64,000 nucleotides of DNA, from NCBI RefSeq assembly GCF_019602855.1, contig NZ_CP080767.1, positions 2,356,001 to 2,420,000 on the forward strand, written 5' to 3'. The DNA comes from Cupriavidus pinatubonensis (GTDB taxonomy: Bacteria; Pseudomonadota; Gammaproteobacteria; Burkholderiales; Burkholderiaceae). A program made the translations under genes and the position numbers. This document shows positions 1 through 8,815 of this stretch, piece by piece. Each line of letters opens with the position of its first letter. Positions within the stretch are counted from its first letter, which is position 1. The notes under the pieces were generated by a model, which did no database searches, had not been told where the DNA came from, and saw only the letters and a list, made by a program, of their open reading frames with translations.

Positions 1-356
1 CCACCTTCCTGCGCGGGTTGGCCGCCTTCACGCGGCGCGGTGCCTTCGGCCCTGGCCGGCTTGCGCTTGCCGCGGCCACGCGGGGCGGCACGTCCGCCGG
101 CCTCGCCGGCAGCCTTGCCCTCGCCCGCATCGGCCGGTGCCGAAGATTCCGTCTCCTCGCCGCGGTCGTCGCGATCCTGCGCAGCCTGCCGGCGCGAAGC
201 CACCAGGTTGCGCAAGCCGCGCCTCAGCCCTTTCCTGCGCGGCGCGCCATCGGAGCCTGATCCGGATTCTGCAGCGCCATCGGCGGCCGGTGCCCCGGCG
301 GCCCGGGTGTCTTGTTCAGCGGAGTCAGACAAAGTATTCACTATCGGATGTTGCAT
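1..356 (-). CDS. rluB: 23S rRNA pseudouridine synthase RluB, N-terminal part (cut by window edge)
   Basis: About 118 codons of an open frame that begins with ATG (MQHPIVNTLSDSAEQ) and runs off the left end of the window. What is visible is only a low-complexity, charged N-terminal extension: acidic, then Lys/Arg/Gly/Ala-rich (RGRGKRKPARAEG), with no catalytic domain. It starts 6 bases after the scpB stop on the same strand, so it is the next gene of an scpB-rluB unit. The scpB-rluB order is common in proteobacteria, and beta-proteobacterial RluB proteins carry long basic disordered extensions; that is the basis of the name. The S4 and PseudoU_synth_2 domains lie outside the window. GTG six codons downstream is an alternative start. 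Confidence 0.6.
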   Translation of the reverse strand, partial: MQHPIVNTLSDSAEQDTRAAGAPAADGAAESGSGSDGAPRRKGLRRGLRNLVASRRQAAQDRDDRGEETESSAPADAGEGKAAGEAGGRAAPRGRGKRKPARAEGTAPREGGQPAQEG

Positions 357-361
357 ATTGT

Positions 362-1240
362 TCAGTTGGGCACGCGCTCATCGTGCTCGTTCGCGTGCGG
401 CGGCGCAGCGTCGTCGTCGCCGGATGGATTGCCGCCGTCCTGATCGCCCGGCGCGTCTTCGGCATGGAAGCCGTTTGCCTCGGAAACGGCAGACGCGAGG
501 TCTGCCACGTGCATGGCATCGGCGGAGGCTTGTGCGACAGCGTCGGCCGCCTCGGCCGGCGACTCATCGGCAACCGGTGCGGCTTCGGCGACTTCAGCCA
601 CCTCGCCTGCCGGCGGCGTTGCCCCCGATTCGGGGAAGGCCTCTTCGTCGCCGACCACCGGCTGCGCCGTGGCCAGCTCTTCAAAATCTATTGCCTGCTG
701 GTCAAGCAGCGTCGCCTGGGCCTGCGCCTGGGCGTCTTCGAGAGGAGGCAGCTCATCGAGCGTGCGCAGCCCGAGATCGTCCAGGAACGCCTTGGTCGTT
801 GCATACAGCGCCGGCCGGCCGGGCACATCGCGGTGGCCGATCACTTCGATCCAGCTACGGTCTTCCAGCTTCTTGATCACTTCCGTGCTGACCGTCACGC
901 CACGGATTTCCTCGATATCGCCGCGCGTCACCGGCTGTCGGTACGCAATGATCGCCAGCGTTTCCATGACGGCCCGCGAATACTTGGGTGGCTTCTCAGG
1001 ATTGAGCCGGTCCAGGTACTCGCGCATCTCGGGGCGGCTCTGGAAGCGCCAGCCACTGGCCAGCGCCACCAACTCGACCCCGCGCTGGCGCCAGTCCTGG
1101 CGCAGTTCATCGAGCAGGACCCGGATGGTATCCGCACCGACATCTTCGGCGAACAGCCGGCGCAGATCGCCTACGCGCAGGGGTTCCTGCGCACAGATCA
1201 GCGCGGTCTCGAGGACGATTTTCGCCTCTTGGGTATTCAT
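362..1240 (-). CDS. scpB: Segregation and condensation protein ScpB
   Basis: A 292-aa ScpB, the winged-helix kleisin-associated subunit of the Smc-ScpAB condensin complex acting on the nucleoid in chromosome segregation. The start [21 protein letters not shown] matches the usual ScpB N-terminus; the frame is open 19 codons further upstream but that part is not family-like. The two winged-helix regions are visible at about residues 1-85 and 90-165, with the conserved stretch [19 protein letters not shown] and the following EEIRGV. From about residue 185 to the end is an Ala/Glu/Asp-rich acidic tail of roughly 100 residues, longer than in Firmicutes but usual in Burkholderiaceae. rluB follows with 5 bases between. 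scpA is not next to it on the upstream side. Confidence 0.93.
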   Translation of the reverse strand: MNTQEAKIVLETALICAQEPLRVGDLRRLFAEDVGADTIRVLLDELRQDWRQRGVELVALASGWRFQSRPEMREYLDRLNPEKPPKYSRAVMETLAIIAYRQPVTRGDIEEIRGVTVSTEVIKKLEDRSWIEVIGHRDVPGRPALYATTKAFLDDLGLRTLDELPPLEDAQAQAQATLLDQQAIDFEELATAQPVVGDEEAFPESGATPPAGEVAEVAEAAPVADESPAEAADAVAQASADAMHVADLASAVSEANGFHAEDAPGDQDGGNPSGDDDAAPPHANEHDERVPN

Positions 1241-1795
1241 GTGGGTGTGCAGCCTGTCTTTGCACCTGCTCCCGGACGAACCCGGAGCCCTGGACATTGT
1301 GGATTCAGCGGTGCGAATGCCACCACCATCTCGTCGCGCAGCAAACCTGGAAGCGCTTTCGCCTCAAGGTCGTGCACCTTCTTTTTGCATCGATTTGCCG
1401 GGTCGATCCGGCAGGAGATCATCCGGTCACCGGCAAGTACCAGTGCACGAACCTCTTGCACGCGCCCAAATGGACGGACATGGCTTCCGGCGAACGTCCG
1501 CCTAGGCCGCAAGAAAATAAACGGATATCGGGAGCAGGGCCAGCAATGACCGCACCACGGTCGCAGTGCCAGCCGGACTTTTGAAACCAGATCTTTTGAA
1601 CCGGATGGACTGCGGAAGGGTTCGGCGCCGAAATGTCAGCTCATTGCCCGAAACCCTGGGCGCGCCCCTTTTTTTGGAAGGGCTGCCAGGCGCCGCTCGG
1701 AAAACACGCCGCGCGATACCGCAATGCAGAGGATTGTATGGCATTCCCGCCCACGCCTGCAACCACTACGCGGCGACAGCGCGTCGCCCCGGGCC
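1241..1795. other. 555-bp gap between scpB and the TauE-like gene; no convincing gene
   Basis: I see no gene supported by family resemblance here. Short minus-strand frames (1237-1512 and 1502-1762) have Arg/Pro-rich, non-family-like translations. On the plus strand, 1618-1675 contains a weak inverted repeat (GGGTTCGG with CCGAAACCC) followed by GGGCGCGCCC and seven T residues, which could be a terminator of an unseen plus-strand transcript. A possible promoter is listed separately. Confidence 0.5.
1733..1762 (-). promoter_or_regulatory. Candidate sigma-70 promoter pointing towards scpB
   Basis: On the minus strand TTGCAG (1762-1757) and TACAAT (1738-1733) are separated by 18 bp. Transcription would start near 1726 and leave a leader of almost 490 nt before scpB. 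It matches consensus in 4 of 6 and 5 of 6 bases. No other support. Confidence 0.35.
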
Positions 1796-2557
1796 TTAGA
1801 ACACCAGGCAGAAGCCATGCTCGGCCAGCGAATGTGGCAATAACACCGCACGGGTGATACCCATCGCCCCAAACGCCATGACTGCTACCCCGGCTCCCAT
1901 CCTGACCCGTCTCCGGCGCGACCAGGCCCGCAGGAGTCCCGAAAAACTGGACAGCGCCAGAAGATTCGGCAGCGTGCCAAGGCCAAATGCGCCCATCACC
2001 AGCGCCCCGGACGGCGCATTTCCGGCCAGCAGCGCGAGCGCCAGTGCACCATAGACCATGCCACAGGGAACCAGGCCCCACGCCAGACCTGTTCCATAGC
2101 GCCGGATCAGGCCACCGCGCCGCACTACGCCAACCGGCGGCTTCCGACCAGGACGCGCCATGCCAGCAGCAATGGCCCTGCTGGCCCGCGCCGCAAGCTG
2201 TTCCAGCCAGACGATGGAAAACGCCTCGCCACGCAGGAGCCTCCAACCGGACAAGAGCAGCATGGCGCTGCCCGCCCCGAACAGCCAGCGCTGCACCGGC
2301 AGATAGTCCTGCCGCCAGGCCGTCGCACCCACCCCGCCGAGCAACGCGCCAAGCACCATGTAGGTGGAAATCCGCCCGAGGTGCATGACGAGCAATTCCA
2401 CGAGCCAGTCCTGCCGCCGGCGCACCATGGCAACCGGTACGTCCCCGGCACGCTGCTCGACAGCCAGCGCAACGCCGCCGCACATGGCAGCGCAGTGAAA
2501 GCCACCCAGCAGGGCTAGCATGAAAACACTGAGAAGCACACCAAATGTCAACTGCAA
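1796..2557 (-). CDS. TauE/SafE-family (DsbD_2-like) membrane protein next to fnr and cco genes
   Basis: A 253-aa integral membrane protein with about six predicted hydrophobic helices. The first helix carries the motif GFHCAAMCGG (residues 19-28, His21, Cys22, Cys26), typical of the COG2836/PF13386 group usually labelled sulfite exporter TauE/SafE or UreH-like. Members next to cbb3 oxidase genes are thought to take part in copper handling or oxidase maturation; this role is inferred from neighbourhood. A second helix motif GLVPCGMVYGAL is also conserved in this group. It is divergent from fnr, with 73 bp between the two starts, and lies on the same strand as the cco genes though separated from them by fnr. 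It is not a true taurine/sulfite exporter by sequence; the name reflects database habit. Confidence 0.8.
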   Translation of the reverse strand: MQLTFGVLLSVFMLALLGGFHCAAMCGGVALAVEQRAGDVPVAMVRRRQDWLVELLVMHLGRISTYMVLGALLGGVGATAWRQDYLPVQRWLFGAGSAMLLLSGWRLLRGEAFSIVWLEQLAARASRAIAAGMARPGRKPPVGVVRRGGLIRRYGTGLAWGLVPCGMVYGALALALLAGNAPSGALVMGAFGLGTLPNLLALSSFSGLLRAWSRRRRVRMGAGVAVMAFGAMGITRAVLLPHSLAEHGFCLVF

Positions 2558-2630
2558 CTCCCTACCGCATCACATCGCGCGTTAAAATGCATACATTGCG
2601 CCCTCGCCGCTAATTACTCGCAGGTTCCAA

Positions 2631-3356
2631 TTGCTAACATCCATTCCCGTCACCGAGATGTCGCCCCGTTGCTCCACTTGCGGCATGGGGCAACTGTGCC
2701 TGCCGGTGGGCATGAACCAGCAAGACCTGCAGAAGATGGACACTCTGGTGCAGGAACGCGTTCGCGTCCACAAGGGCGAGACCCTGTACCGCATGGGCGA
2801 TCCGTTGACCGCGGTCTATGCGATCCGCTTCGGCACCTTGAAAACGCATGTGACCACGGAAGACGGCCGCTCGCAAATCACCGGATTCCATCTGCCCGGC
2901 GAGGTGGTCGGCCTCGACGGCCTCGGCGAAATGCAGCACGCGTCGGACGCAACCGCACTCGAAGATACCGAAGTCTGCGTTGTGCGCCTGTCCGACCTGC
3001 AGTCGCTTTCGATGGACCTGCCATCGCTGCAGCAGCAGTTCCTTCGCCTGATGGGCAAGGAAATCTCGAATGACCAACTCATGCTCGTCACGCTGGGCTC
3101 CATGCGCGCCGAAGAACGCCTTGCCGCGTTCCTGATCAACCTGTCCGAACGACTCTCCGCGCGTGGCTATTCTTCGACCGAGTTCGTCATGCGCATGAGC
3201 CGCGAAGAAATCGGCAGCTATCTCGGGCTTAAACTCGAAACCGTCAGCCGCCTTTTCTCGCGCTTTGCCGAAGCCGGCCTGATCCAGATTCGCCAGCGCC
3301 ATGTGAAACTCGTCGACATGGCAGGCATCAAGCAGGTCTACAGCCGTTCCTGCTGA
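2631..3356 (+). CDS. fnr: Oxygen-sensing Crp/Fnr-family regulator FNR
   Basis: A 241-aa global regulator of the anaerobic/microaerobic switch. The [4Fe-4S] ligands are visible: Cys14-x2-Cys17-x5-Cys23 at the N-terminus and Cys116 in the sensor domain (EDTEVCVV), the same spacing logic as E. coli FNR. The cNMP-type beta-barrel covers roughly residues 35-150, followed by a dimerisation helix and a C-terminal HTH with ETVSRLFSRF as recognition helix. The Glu..Ser-Arg triad predicts binding to TTGAT-N4-ATCAA, and such a site stands in front of ccoN in this window. The start shown is TTG with a weak AGG upstream; ATG at 2658 (MSPRCSTC) is an alternative that keeps all cysteines. It is followed by a strong terminator and faces the ccoG/ccoH unit. 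Confidence 0.92.
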   Translation: MLTSIPVTEMSPRCSTCGMGQLCLPVGMNQQDLQKMDTLVQERVRVHKGETLYRMGDPLTAVYAIRFGTLKTHVTTEDGRSQITGFHLPGEVVGLDGLGEMQHASDATALEDTEVCVVRLSDLQSLSMDLPSLQQQFLRLMGKEISNDQLMLVTLGSMRAEERLAAFLINLSERLSARGYSSTEFVMRMSREEIGSYLGLKLETVSRLFSRFAEAGLIQIRQRHVKLVDMAGIKQVYSRSC

Positions 3357-3362
3357 AGCAGA

Positions 3363-3400
3363 CGGCCGCCTTGCGTGGCAAGGCGGCCGCCCTCCCTTTT
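3363..3400. terminator. Intrinsic terminator downstream of fnr
   Basis: A perfect 12-bp stem, CGGCCGCCTTGC (3363-3374) with its complement at 3378-3389 and a 3-nt loop, followed by CCTCCCTTTT. It separates convergent fnr and the last gene of the cco cluster. Confidence 0.85.
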
Positions 3401-3644
3401 ACTCCAGTTCGTCCGTTTCGCTGAGCTTCGTCGGCATCGTGTACAGCGTCAAGCCGCTGGACAACGCGCAGAAGACCCACGCGAGCAGGAATCCGATCGT
3501 GTAGACGGCCTCGCGTGAAGCCTCGATGGGCTGGCCGAAGAAATTCAGGTCACCGGGATCGACCACGGAAAACACCGTCGCCGTCGCTACGCCGGCCATC
3601 AGGAACGCTGGCCACAGTACCCACATCAGCCAGCGCAGCCTCAT
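3399..3644 (-). CDS. Small two-helix membrane protein at the end of the cco cluster
   Basis: An 81-aa protein starting MRLRWLMWVLWPAFLMAG. There are two clear hydrophobic segments, about residues 4-23 and 46-66, joined by a polar loop (VVDPGDLNFFGQPIEASREA) and ending in an acidic tail (SETDELE). It overlaps the preceding ccoH-like gene by four bases (ATGA), so the two are translationally coupled. I do not recognise a named family. Small proteins at this place in beta-proteobacterial cco operons are annotated as hypothetical; a role in cbb3 assembly is inferred from position only. Confidence 0.75.
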   Translation of the reverse strand: MRLRWLMWVLWPAFLMAGVATATVFSVVDPGDLNFFGQPIEASREAVYTIGFLLAWVFCALSSGLTLYTMPTKLSETDELE

Positions 3645-3856
3645 GGCTGCCTCGCTTGGGGCGCCTTGGCACCACCCGAGGAAGCCCCTACCTTTTCGAC
3701 CACCAGACCATGGCGTGCGACACCTTCGACCACAGGCCGGTCGGGATTCGCGGAAGCCAGCCAGATCGTTACGCCGCAAGCCACCATCGCCAGCAACGGG
3801 CCGCTCATCAGCAGCCACGGCCACGGCTCCTTCCACCACGGATTGCCCTCTTGCAT
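3641..3856 (-). CDS. ccoH: Short FixH/CcoH-like cbb3 oxidase assembly protein
   Basis: A 71-aa protein with one N-terminal transmembrane helix (about residues 14-34) after the motif PWWKEPWPWL. The segment after the helix (NPDRPVVEGVARHGLVVEKV) resembles the conserved entry of FixH (PF05751). FixH/CcoH proteins stabilise the assembling cbb3 complex in the inner membrane. The family is usually about 150 aa or more; this one ends soon after the helix, so most of the periplasmic domain is absent. It lies 84 bp after ccoG and overlaps the next small gene by ATGA. Start chosen at MQEGNPWW; the upstream in-frame extension is not family-like. Confidence 0.75.
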   Translation of the reverse strand: MQEGNPWWKEPWPWLLMSGPLLAMVACGVTIWLASANPDRPVVEGVARHGLVVEKVGASSGGAKAPQARQP

Positions 3857-3940
3857 CGTCTTGCCCCCTTCGTCTGCGCCTTGTCCGGGCGCTCGCGGTT
3901 GGTGCGGCACAGCGCCGATGCGCTGCAACCGCCTTTAGCT

Positions 3941-5413
3941 TTACAAATTGCGCGGCACGATGAAACTGGTAGATTGCCTGATTTGCGCACTACCCTGCCC
4001 CGTACCTTCGCTGGTCACTGTCACGCTGATCTTGTGCGTACCCTGCGCGGCATCATCGATCGGCACGCGGATCCGGATCGGCACCAGCTTGTTCGAGGTC
4101 GGCGCCAGGGCCTGCGCATCCGGATCGTATTCGACGGTCAGGTTCTTCAGGTCATCGCTTTCAGCACGCACGCTGATACGCATAGGCGCCTCAGTCGTGT
4201 TGATGAGCTGCAAGCGATAAACGTTCTCGATCCAGCGTCCATCCACTTCCCGGCCCAGCGCACCACGATCGCGAATGATGTCGACCTTCAACGGCGTGCG
4301 CAGCGCAAGCGAGGCTGCGAAGCCCGCCACCAGTACCAGCCAGATGACCGAGTAGATGATGACCCGCGGACGCACCAGACGCTTGCGCGCAACCGCTGCG
4401 GACAGCGCCTTGCGCATCGCGTTTTCGGACGTGTAGCGGATCAGCCCGCGCGGGTAATCCATCTTGTCCATGACCTGGTTGCACGCATCGATGCAGGCGC
4501 CGCAGCCGATGCACTCGTACTGCAGTCCGTCGCGGATATCGATGCCCGTCGGGCACACCTGCACGCAGATGCTGCAATTGACGCAGTCCCCGAGTCCCGC
4601 CTGATGGTGGTCCACCTTGCGCGACCGGCTGCCGCGCGGCTCGCCGCGACCGACGTCGTACGTCACCACATAGGTATCGCGATCGACCATCACGCTCTGG
4701 AACCGCGCATACGGGCACATGTACTTGCAGACCTGTTCGCGCATGAAGCCAGCGTTGCCCCACGTGGCGAACGCGTAAAAGAGCATCCAGAATGCCTGCC
4801 ACGGCCCTAGCGAGAAGGCAAGCACCTGACTGCCAAGGTCGCGGATCGGCGCGAAGTAGCCGATGAACGTGAATCCTGTCCACAGCGCGACCACCACCCA
4901 CAGGAAGTGCTTCGTGGCCTTGAGCCGGAACTTGCGCACGCTCCACGGATCGCCATCGAGCCGGATCCGAGCGAAGCGATCGCCTTCGACATGCCGCTCG
5001 ATCCACATGAATATCTCGGTGTAGACCGTCTGCGGACATGCGTAGCCACAGAAGAGCCGCCCGGCAAGCGCAGTGAAGAGGAACAGCGATAGCGCGGAGA
5101 TCACCAGCAGGACGGCCAGGTAGATGACGTCCTGCGGCCAGAGCACCAGTCCAAAGATGTAGAACTTGCGCGCGCCAAGGTCGAACAGCACGGCCTGTCT
5201 GCCATTCCATTGCAGCCAGGGCGTGCCGTAGTAGATGAGCTGGGTCAGGAGAACCATCCAGACCCGCCAGTTGGAGAACGCCCCCGTCACCGAGCGCGGA
5301 TAGATCTTGCGGCGAACCTCGTAGAGCGTCTCGTCGGAGGTATCGACAGGCGCCGACGCCGGCCCTTGCGGGCCAGCCGTCCGGGCCAGCGATTCTGTCC
5401 CGGGTGCATTCAT
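3941..5413 (-). CDS. ccoG: Cytochrome c oxidase accessory protein CcoG (FixG/RdxA)
   Basis: A 490-aa polytopic iron-sulfur protein of the CcoG/FixG family. CcoG is reported to act as a Cu(II) reductase supplying Cu(I) for cbb3 oxidase. Membrane helices lie at about residues 45-65, 85-120 and 165-215. The two ferredoxin-like clusters are visible: CVNCSICVQVCPTGIDI and ECIGCGACIDACNQVMDKM at about residues 265-310. A further Cys pair occurs in the first loop (FCGYACPQTVY). A helix near 340-365 and an Ig-like C-terminal domain follow (IRVPIDDAAQGTHKISVTV). The gene lies 49 bp after ccoP and belongs to the same run of genes. Confidence 0.95.
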   Translation of the reverse strand: MNAPGTESLARTAGPQGPASAPVDTSDETLYEVRRKIYPRSVTGAFSNWRVWMVLLTQLIYYGTPWLQWNGRQAVLFDLGARKFYIFGLVLWPQDVIYLAVLLVISALSLFLFTALAGRLFCGYACPQTVYTEIFMWIERHVEGDRFARIRLDGDPWSVRKFRLKATKHFLWVVVALWTGFTFIGYFAPIRDLGSQVLAFSLGPWQAFWMLFYAFATWGNAGFMREQVCKYMCPYARFQSVMVDRDTYVVTYDVGRGEPRGSRSRKVDHHQAGLGDCVNCSICVQVCPTGIDIRDGLQYECIGCGACIDACNQVMDKMDYPRGLIRYTSENAMRKALSAAVARKRLVRPRVIIYSVIWLVLVAGFAASLALRTPLKVDIIRDRGALGREVDGRWIENVYRLQLINTTEAPMRISVRAESDDLKNLTVEYDPDAQALAPTSNKLVPIRIRVPIDDAAQGTHKISVTVTSEGTGQGSAQIRQSTSFIVPRNL

Positions 5414-5462
5414 GGGCGCCCCCCCTTATGCAATATGGCGCGCCCCGGGCCTGAGTCTGTGA

Positions 5463-6377
5463 TCATTGCCCTGCGCCTCCGGTATTCGAAAGGCCCCAGA
5501 CGTAGGCCGTCAGCATGCGGATGCGCTCCGGAGTCAGGATTTCCTCGTGCGCCGGCATGTGGTTGTTGTGGCCCTTCAGGATCGCCTCGACGATGCTGCC
5601 TTCCGAGCTGCCGTACAGCCACACATTGTCGGAAAGATTCGGTGCGCCGAGCGCCTGGTTGCCCTTGCCGGTCGCGCCATGGCATGCCGCACAGGTGGAC
5701 TTGAAGGTACTCTCGCCACGTGATGCACGGATCGGATCGGACGACAGGCCCGACAACGAACGCACGTACTGCGCAACGTCACCGGCCAGCTTGCCGTCGA
5801 TGGTCGACGCAAACGGCGGCATCACACCATTGCGGCCCTTGGTGATGGTCTGCTGGATCGTTTCGGGTTCCCCACCATAGAGCCAGTCATGATCCGTCAG
5901 GTTCGGGAAACCGCGGCTGCCACGCGCGTCCGAGCCATGGCATTGCGCGCAGTAGTTCAGGAACAGACGCTGGCCGATCTCGCGTGCCTGCGGGTCCGCC
6001 GCCACTTTCTTGATATCCATGTTCAGGTACTTGGCATAGATATCGTGCTGCAGCTTCTCCTGCGCCTGCTGGTTCGCAGCCAGTTCCCCTTGCGTGGAGA
6101 ACTTCAGCACACCGGCATAGGAGCCCAGCCCCGGATAAAGGACAAGGTAGACCAGGCCAAAGATGCAGGCCAGCAGAAACATCCACATCCACCAGCGTGG
6201 CAAGGGGTTGTTCAGTTCACGCAGATCGCCGTCCCAGACATGGCCAGTGTCATCGCCGCCGTTGGCGACCTTGGTGACCTTGCGTTGGGAGAACAGCAGC
6301 CACACGCACCACACGATCCCGACCAGCGCGATGGCAGCGATGTAGTAACTCCAGTAATCGGAAAAGAAATCGCTCAT
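5463..6377 (-). CDS. ccoP: cbb3-type cytochrome c oxidase subunit III (diheme CcoP)
   Basis: A 304-aa membrane-anchored diheme cytochrome c that feeds electrons to CcoO/CcoN. Two N-terminal helices are seen at about residues 10-30 and 62-82, separated by a loop of the usual CcoP type (HVWDGDLRELNNPLPRWW). The two heme c sites are Cys143-AQ-Cys146-His147 and Cys229-AA-Cys232-His233. Met ligands are likely in NGVMPPF and NNHMPAHE. It starts 2 bp after the ccoQ stop, so ccoO-Q-P are closely coupled. Confidence 0.97.
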   Translation of the reverse strand: MSDFFSDYWSYYIAAIALVGIVWCVWLLFSQRKVTKVANGGDDTGHVWDGDLRELNNPLPRWWMWMFLLACIFGLVYLVLYPGLGSYAGVLKFSTQGELAANQQAQEKLQHDIYAKYLNMDIKKVAADPQAREIGQRLFLNYCAQCHGSDARGSRGFPNLTDHDWLYGGEPETIQQTITKGRNGVMPPFASTIDGKLAGDVAQYVRSLSGLSSDPIRASRGESTFKSTCAACHGATGKGNQALGAPNLSDNVWLYGSSEGSIVEAILKGHNNHMPAHEEILTPERIRMLTAYVWGLSNTGGAGQ

Positions 6378-6379
6378 GA

Positions 6380-6544
6380 CTAGGTATTCCGGCTCGGTGT
6401 TGTGTGGATCTCGTCAGGCAGTGCGAACGGGAGCATCGCGGACTCTTGGTTGGCGGCCTGCCGGCCTTTCGACCAGGCCCACCAGCAGATCCCGAGGAAC
6501 ACGACCATCGACACGACCGTGAAAAACGCAGTCAGCATCGCCAT
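6380..6544 (-). CDS. ccoQ: cbb3-type oxidase subunit CcoQ
   Basis: A 54-aa single-helix protein, MAMLTAFFTVVSMVVFLGIC at the N-terminus, then WWAWSKGRQAANQESAML. The helix followed by the WxWSKxR pattern and a polar tail is the CcoQ/FixQ signature. CcoQ stabilises the interaction of CcoP with the CcoNO core. It sits exactly between ccoO (3 bp gap) and ccoP (2 bp gap). Confidence 0.93.
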   Translation of the reverse strand: MAMLTAFFTVVSMVVFLGICWWAWSKGRQAANQESAMLPFALPDEIHTTPSRNT

Positions 6545-6547
6545 GGC

Positions 6548-7210
6548 TTACTCCTTTGCAGGCGCGGCAGGGGCCGCTTCCACACGTACGTTGCGACGAT
6601 TGGTGCCCAGGCCCTGGAGGTACGCGACCAGCGCATCCTCTTCGGTCTTGCCCTTGATTTCCTCGGGCGCCTTGGCGATTTCGGCCTCGGTGTATGGCAC
6701 CCCAAGGCGAACCAGCGCGCGCATGCGGGCCTGGACGTCGTTGGTCGGCAATTGCGCTGTCTCGAGCCACGGGTAGGACGGCATCACCGATTCCGGCACC
6801 ACGTCACGCGGATTGCGCAGGTGGATGCGCTGCCAGTCGTCGGAATAGCGGCCGCCGACGCGCGCGAGGTCAGGACCGGTACGCTTGGAGCCCCACAGGA
6901 ACGGGTGGTCGTAGACCGACTCGCCCGCCGTCGAGAAATGGCCATAACGCTCGGTTTCGGCCTGCAGCGTACGCACCTGCTGCGAGTGGCAGCCGACGCA
7001 GCCTTCGCGGATGTAGATATCGCGGCCCATCAGCCGAAGCGGAGAGTACGGCTTGATCCCGACATCGGGCTTGGTCGTGGAATGCTGGAAGAACAGCGGC
7101 ACGATCTGCACCAGGCCGGCGATGCTCACCACCAGGATCGTGCAGACAATCAGCCAGCCGATGTTCTTCTCCAGCGTTTCGTGGGAAAAGAAGCTTTGTT
7201 TTGCGGACAT
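6548..7210 (-). CDS. ccoO: cbb3-type cytochrome c oxidase subunit II (monoheme CcoO)
   Basis: A 220-aa membrane-anchored monoheme cytochrome c. One N-terminal helix lies at about residues 17-37 ([20 protein letters not shown]). The heme c site is Cys71-VG-Cys74-His75 in the conserved context [15 protein letters not shown]. The downstream block [19 protein letters not shown] and PSYPWLE is typical of CcoO, and a Met ligand is likely in ESVMPSYPW. It follows ccoN with 18 bp between and is co-transcribed with it. Confidence 0.97.
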   Translation of the reverse strand: MSAKQSFFSHETLEKNIGWLIVCTILVVSIAGLVQIVPLFFQHSTTKPDVGIKPYSPLRLMGRDIYIREGCVGCHSQQVRTLQAETERYGHFSTAGESVYDHPFLWGSKRTGPDLARVGGRYSDDWQRIHLRNPRDVVPESVMPSYPWLETAQLPTNDVQARMRALVRLGVPYTEAEIAKAPEEIKGKTEEDALVAYLQGLGTNRRNVRVEAAPAAPAKE

Positions 7211-7228
7211 CGTTTCTATCCTGATGAA

Positions 7229-8677
7229 TCAGTGAGCGGAGGCAGGAATGCTGACCGGAATCGGTGCATCCACCGCGCGCTTGCCGATGATGGTTTTCGC
7301 GACGTTGTAGGCCATCAGCAGCATGCCGGACAGGAAGCAGATGCCACCAAGCAGACGGATCAGGTAGAACGGATACTTGGCCTTGACCGCTTCAACGAAC
7401 GCGTAGGTCAGCGTGCCGTCAGGCTGCGTGGCGCGCCACATCAGGCCTTCCATCACACCGGCAATCCACATCGAGGCGATATAGAGCACCACGCCGATGG
7501 TCGCGATCCAGAAATGCCATTCGATCAGCCGCACGCTGTACATCTGCTTCTCGCCGAACAGGCGCGGAATCAGGTAGTAGAGCGAGCCGATGGAGATCAT
7601 CGCGACCCAGCCTAGCGCGCCCGAGTGCACGTGGCCAATGGTCCAGTCCGTGTAGTGCGAGAGCGCGTTGACGGTCTTGATCGACATCATCGAGCCTTCG
7701 AACGTGGCCATGCCGTAGAACGACAGCGCCACCACCAGGAACTTCAGGATCGGATCGGTACGCAGTTTGTGCCAGGCGCCCGACAGCGTCATGATGCCGT
7801 TGATCATGCCGCCCCACGACGGCGCCAGCAGGATCAGCGAGAACACCATGCCCAGCGACTGTGCCCAGTCAGGCAGCGAGGTGTACTGCAGGTGGTGCGG
7901 GCCAGCCCACATGTACGTGAAATTCAGCGCCCAAAAGTGGACGATCGACAGGCGATACGAGTAGATCGGCCGTTCGGCCTGCTTCGGGATGAAGTAGTAC
8001 ATCATGCCCAGGAAGCTGGTGGTCAGGAAAAAGCCCACGGCGTTATGGCCGTACCACCACTGGATCATCGCGTCCTGCACACCGGCATAGGCGGAATAGG
8101 ACTTCCACATCGACACCGGCATCTCGATGTTGTTGACGATATGCAGGATCGCGATGGTCAGGATGTACGCGCCGAAGAACCAGTTAGCGACGTAGATATG
8201 CCGGGTCTTGCGCTTGACGATGGTGCCGAAAAACACGATGGCGTAGGCGACCCAGACGGCCGTGATCAGCAGATCAATCGGCCATTCGAGTTCGGCGTAT
8301 TCCTTCGAGCTGGTGATGCCCAGCGGCAGCGTGATGGCAGCCGCGACGATCACCAGTTGCCAGCCCCAGAACGTGAAGGCGGCGAGCGGGCCGCAGAACA
8401 GGCGAGCCTGGCAAGTACGCTGGACCACGTAGTACGAGGTCGCGAACAACGCGCTGCCGCCGAAAGCAAAGATCACCGCATTGGTATGCAGCGGTCGCAA
8501 CCGACCGAACGATAGCCACGGCGTGTTGAAGTTAAGATCCGGCCAGATCAGCTGCGCTGCGAGCAGCACGCCGACGGCCATGCCGACGATCCCCCAGACT
8601 ACCGTCATGACAGCGAACTGTCTTACGACGCCGTAATTGAAGGTGTCGACGCGTGAAGACGCGGCTGAGACATCCAT
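7229..8677 (-). CDS. ccoN: cbb3-type cytochrome c oxidase subunit I (CcoN)
   Basis: A 482-aa catalytic subunit that reduces O2 to water with high oxygen affinity and pumps protons, in the inner membrane. About 12 helices are seen. The ligand set is complete: His64 and His351 for low-spin heme b, His349 for heme b3, and His211, His261, His262 for CuB. Tyr255 is at the position of the His-Tyr cross-link of cbb3 enzymes (family knowledge; spacing agrees). Conserved strings include [13 protein letters not shown] and [16 protein letters not shown]. An FNR box lies 71 bp upstream of the start. The gene leads ccoNOQP-ccoG-ccoH. Confidence 0.98.
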   Translation of the reverse strand: MDVSAASSRVDTFNYGVVRQFAVMTVVWGIVGMAVGVLLAAQLIWPDLNFNTPWLSFGRLRPLHTNAVIFAFGGSALFATSYYVVQRTCQARLFCGPLAAFTFWGWQLVIVAAAITLPLGITSSKEYAELEWPIDLLITAVWVAYAIVFFGTIVKRKTRHIYVANWFFGAYILTIAILHIVNNIEMPVSMWKSYSAYAGVQDAMIQWWYGHNAVGFFLTTSFLGMMYYFIPKQAERPIYSYRLSIVHFWALNFTYMWAGPHHLQYTSLPDWAQSLGMVFSLILLAPSWGGMINGIMTLSGAWHKLRTDPILKFLVVALSFYGMATFEGSMMSIKTVNALSHYTDWTIGHVHSGALGWVAMISIGSLYYLIPRLFGEKQMYSVRLIEWHFWIATIGVVLYIASMWIAGVMEGLMWRATQPDGTLTYAFVEAVKAKYPFYLIRLLGGICFLSGMLLMAYNVAKTIIGKRAVDAPIPVSIPASAH

Positions 8678-8719
8678 TCAGACCCCCACAGAAAGAAGAA
8701 TAAACCGATTGACACTGTG

Positions 8720-8725
8720 ACTGTA
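8720..8725 (-). promoter_or_regulatory. Likely -10 element of the ccoN promoter
   Basis: TACAGT on the minus strand. A start near 8713 would put the FNR box centre (8754.5) at about -41.5, the class II activator position. Inference from spacing only. Confidence 0.45.
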
Positions 8726-8747
8726 TGGAAGCAACGCTCTTGCCGCG

Positions 8748-8761
8748 TTGATCTTTATCAA
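8748..8761. promoter_or_regulatory. FNR box upstream of ccoN
   Basis: TTGATCTTTATCAA is a perfect match to the FNR/Anr consensus TTGAT-N4-ATCAA. It lies between ccoN and the ccoS/ccoI unit on the ccoN side and predicts activation of ccoNOQP at low oxygen by the Fnr encoded at 2631-3356. Confidence 0.88.
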
Positions 8762-8815
8762 GTTGCGGAGGTTGCCCCTGAACCTATCTCCACATGGCAA
8801 GTCCGTGGCCCCGGT

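Noticed and set aside
1237-1762. Two small minus-strand open frames in the gap upstream of scpB
   Set aside because: Translations are Arg/Pro-rich and show no family motif; no ribosome-binding sequence is evident.
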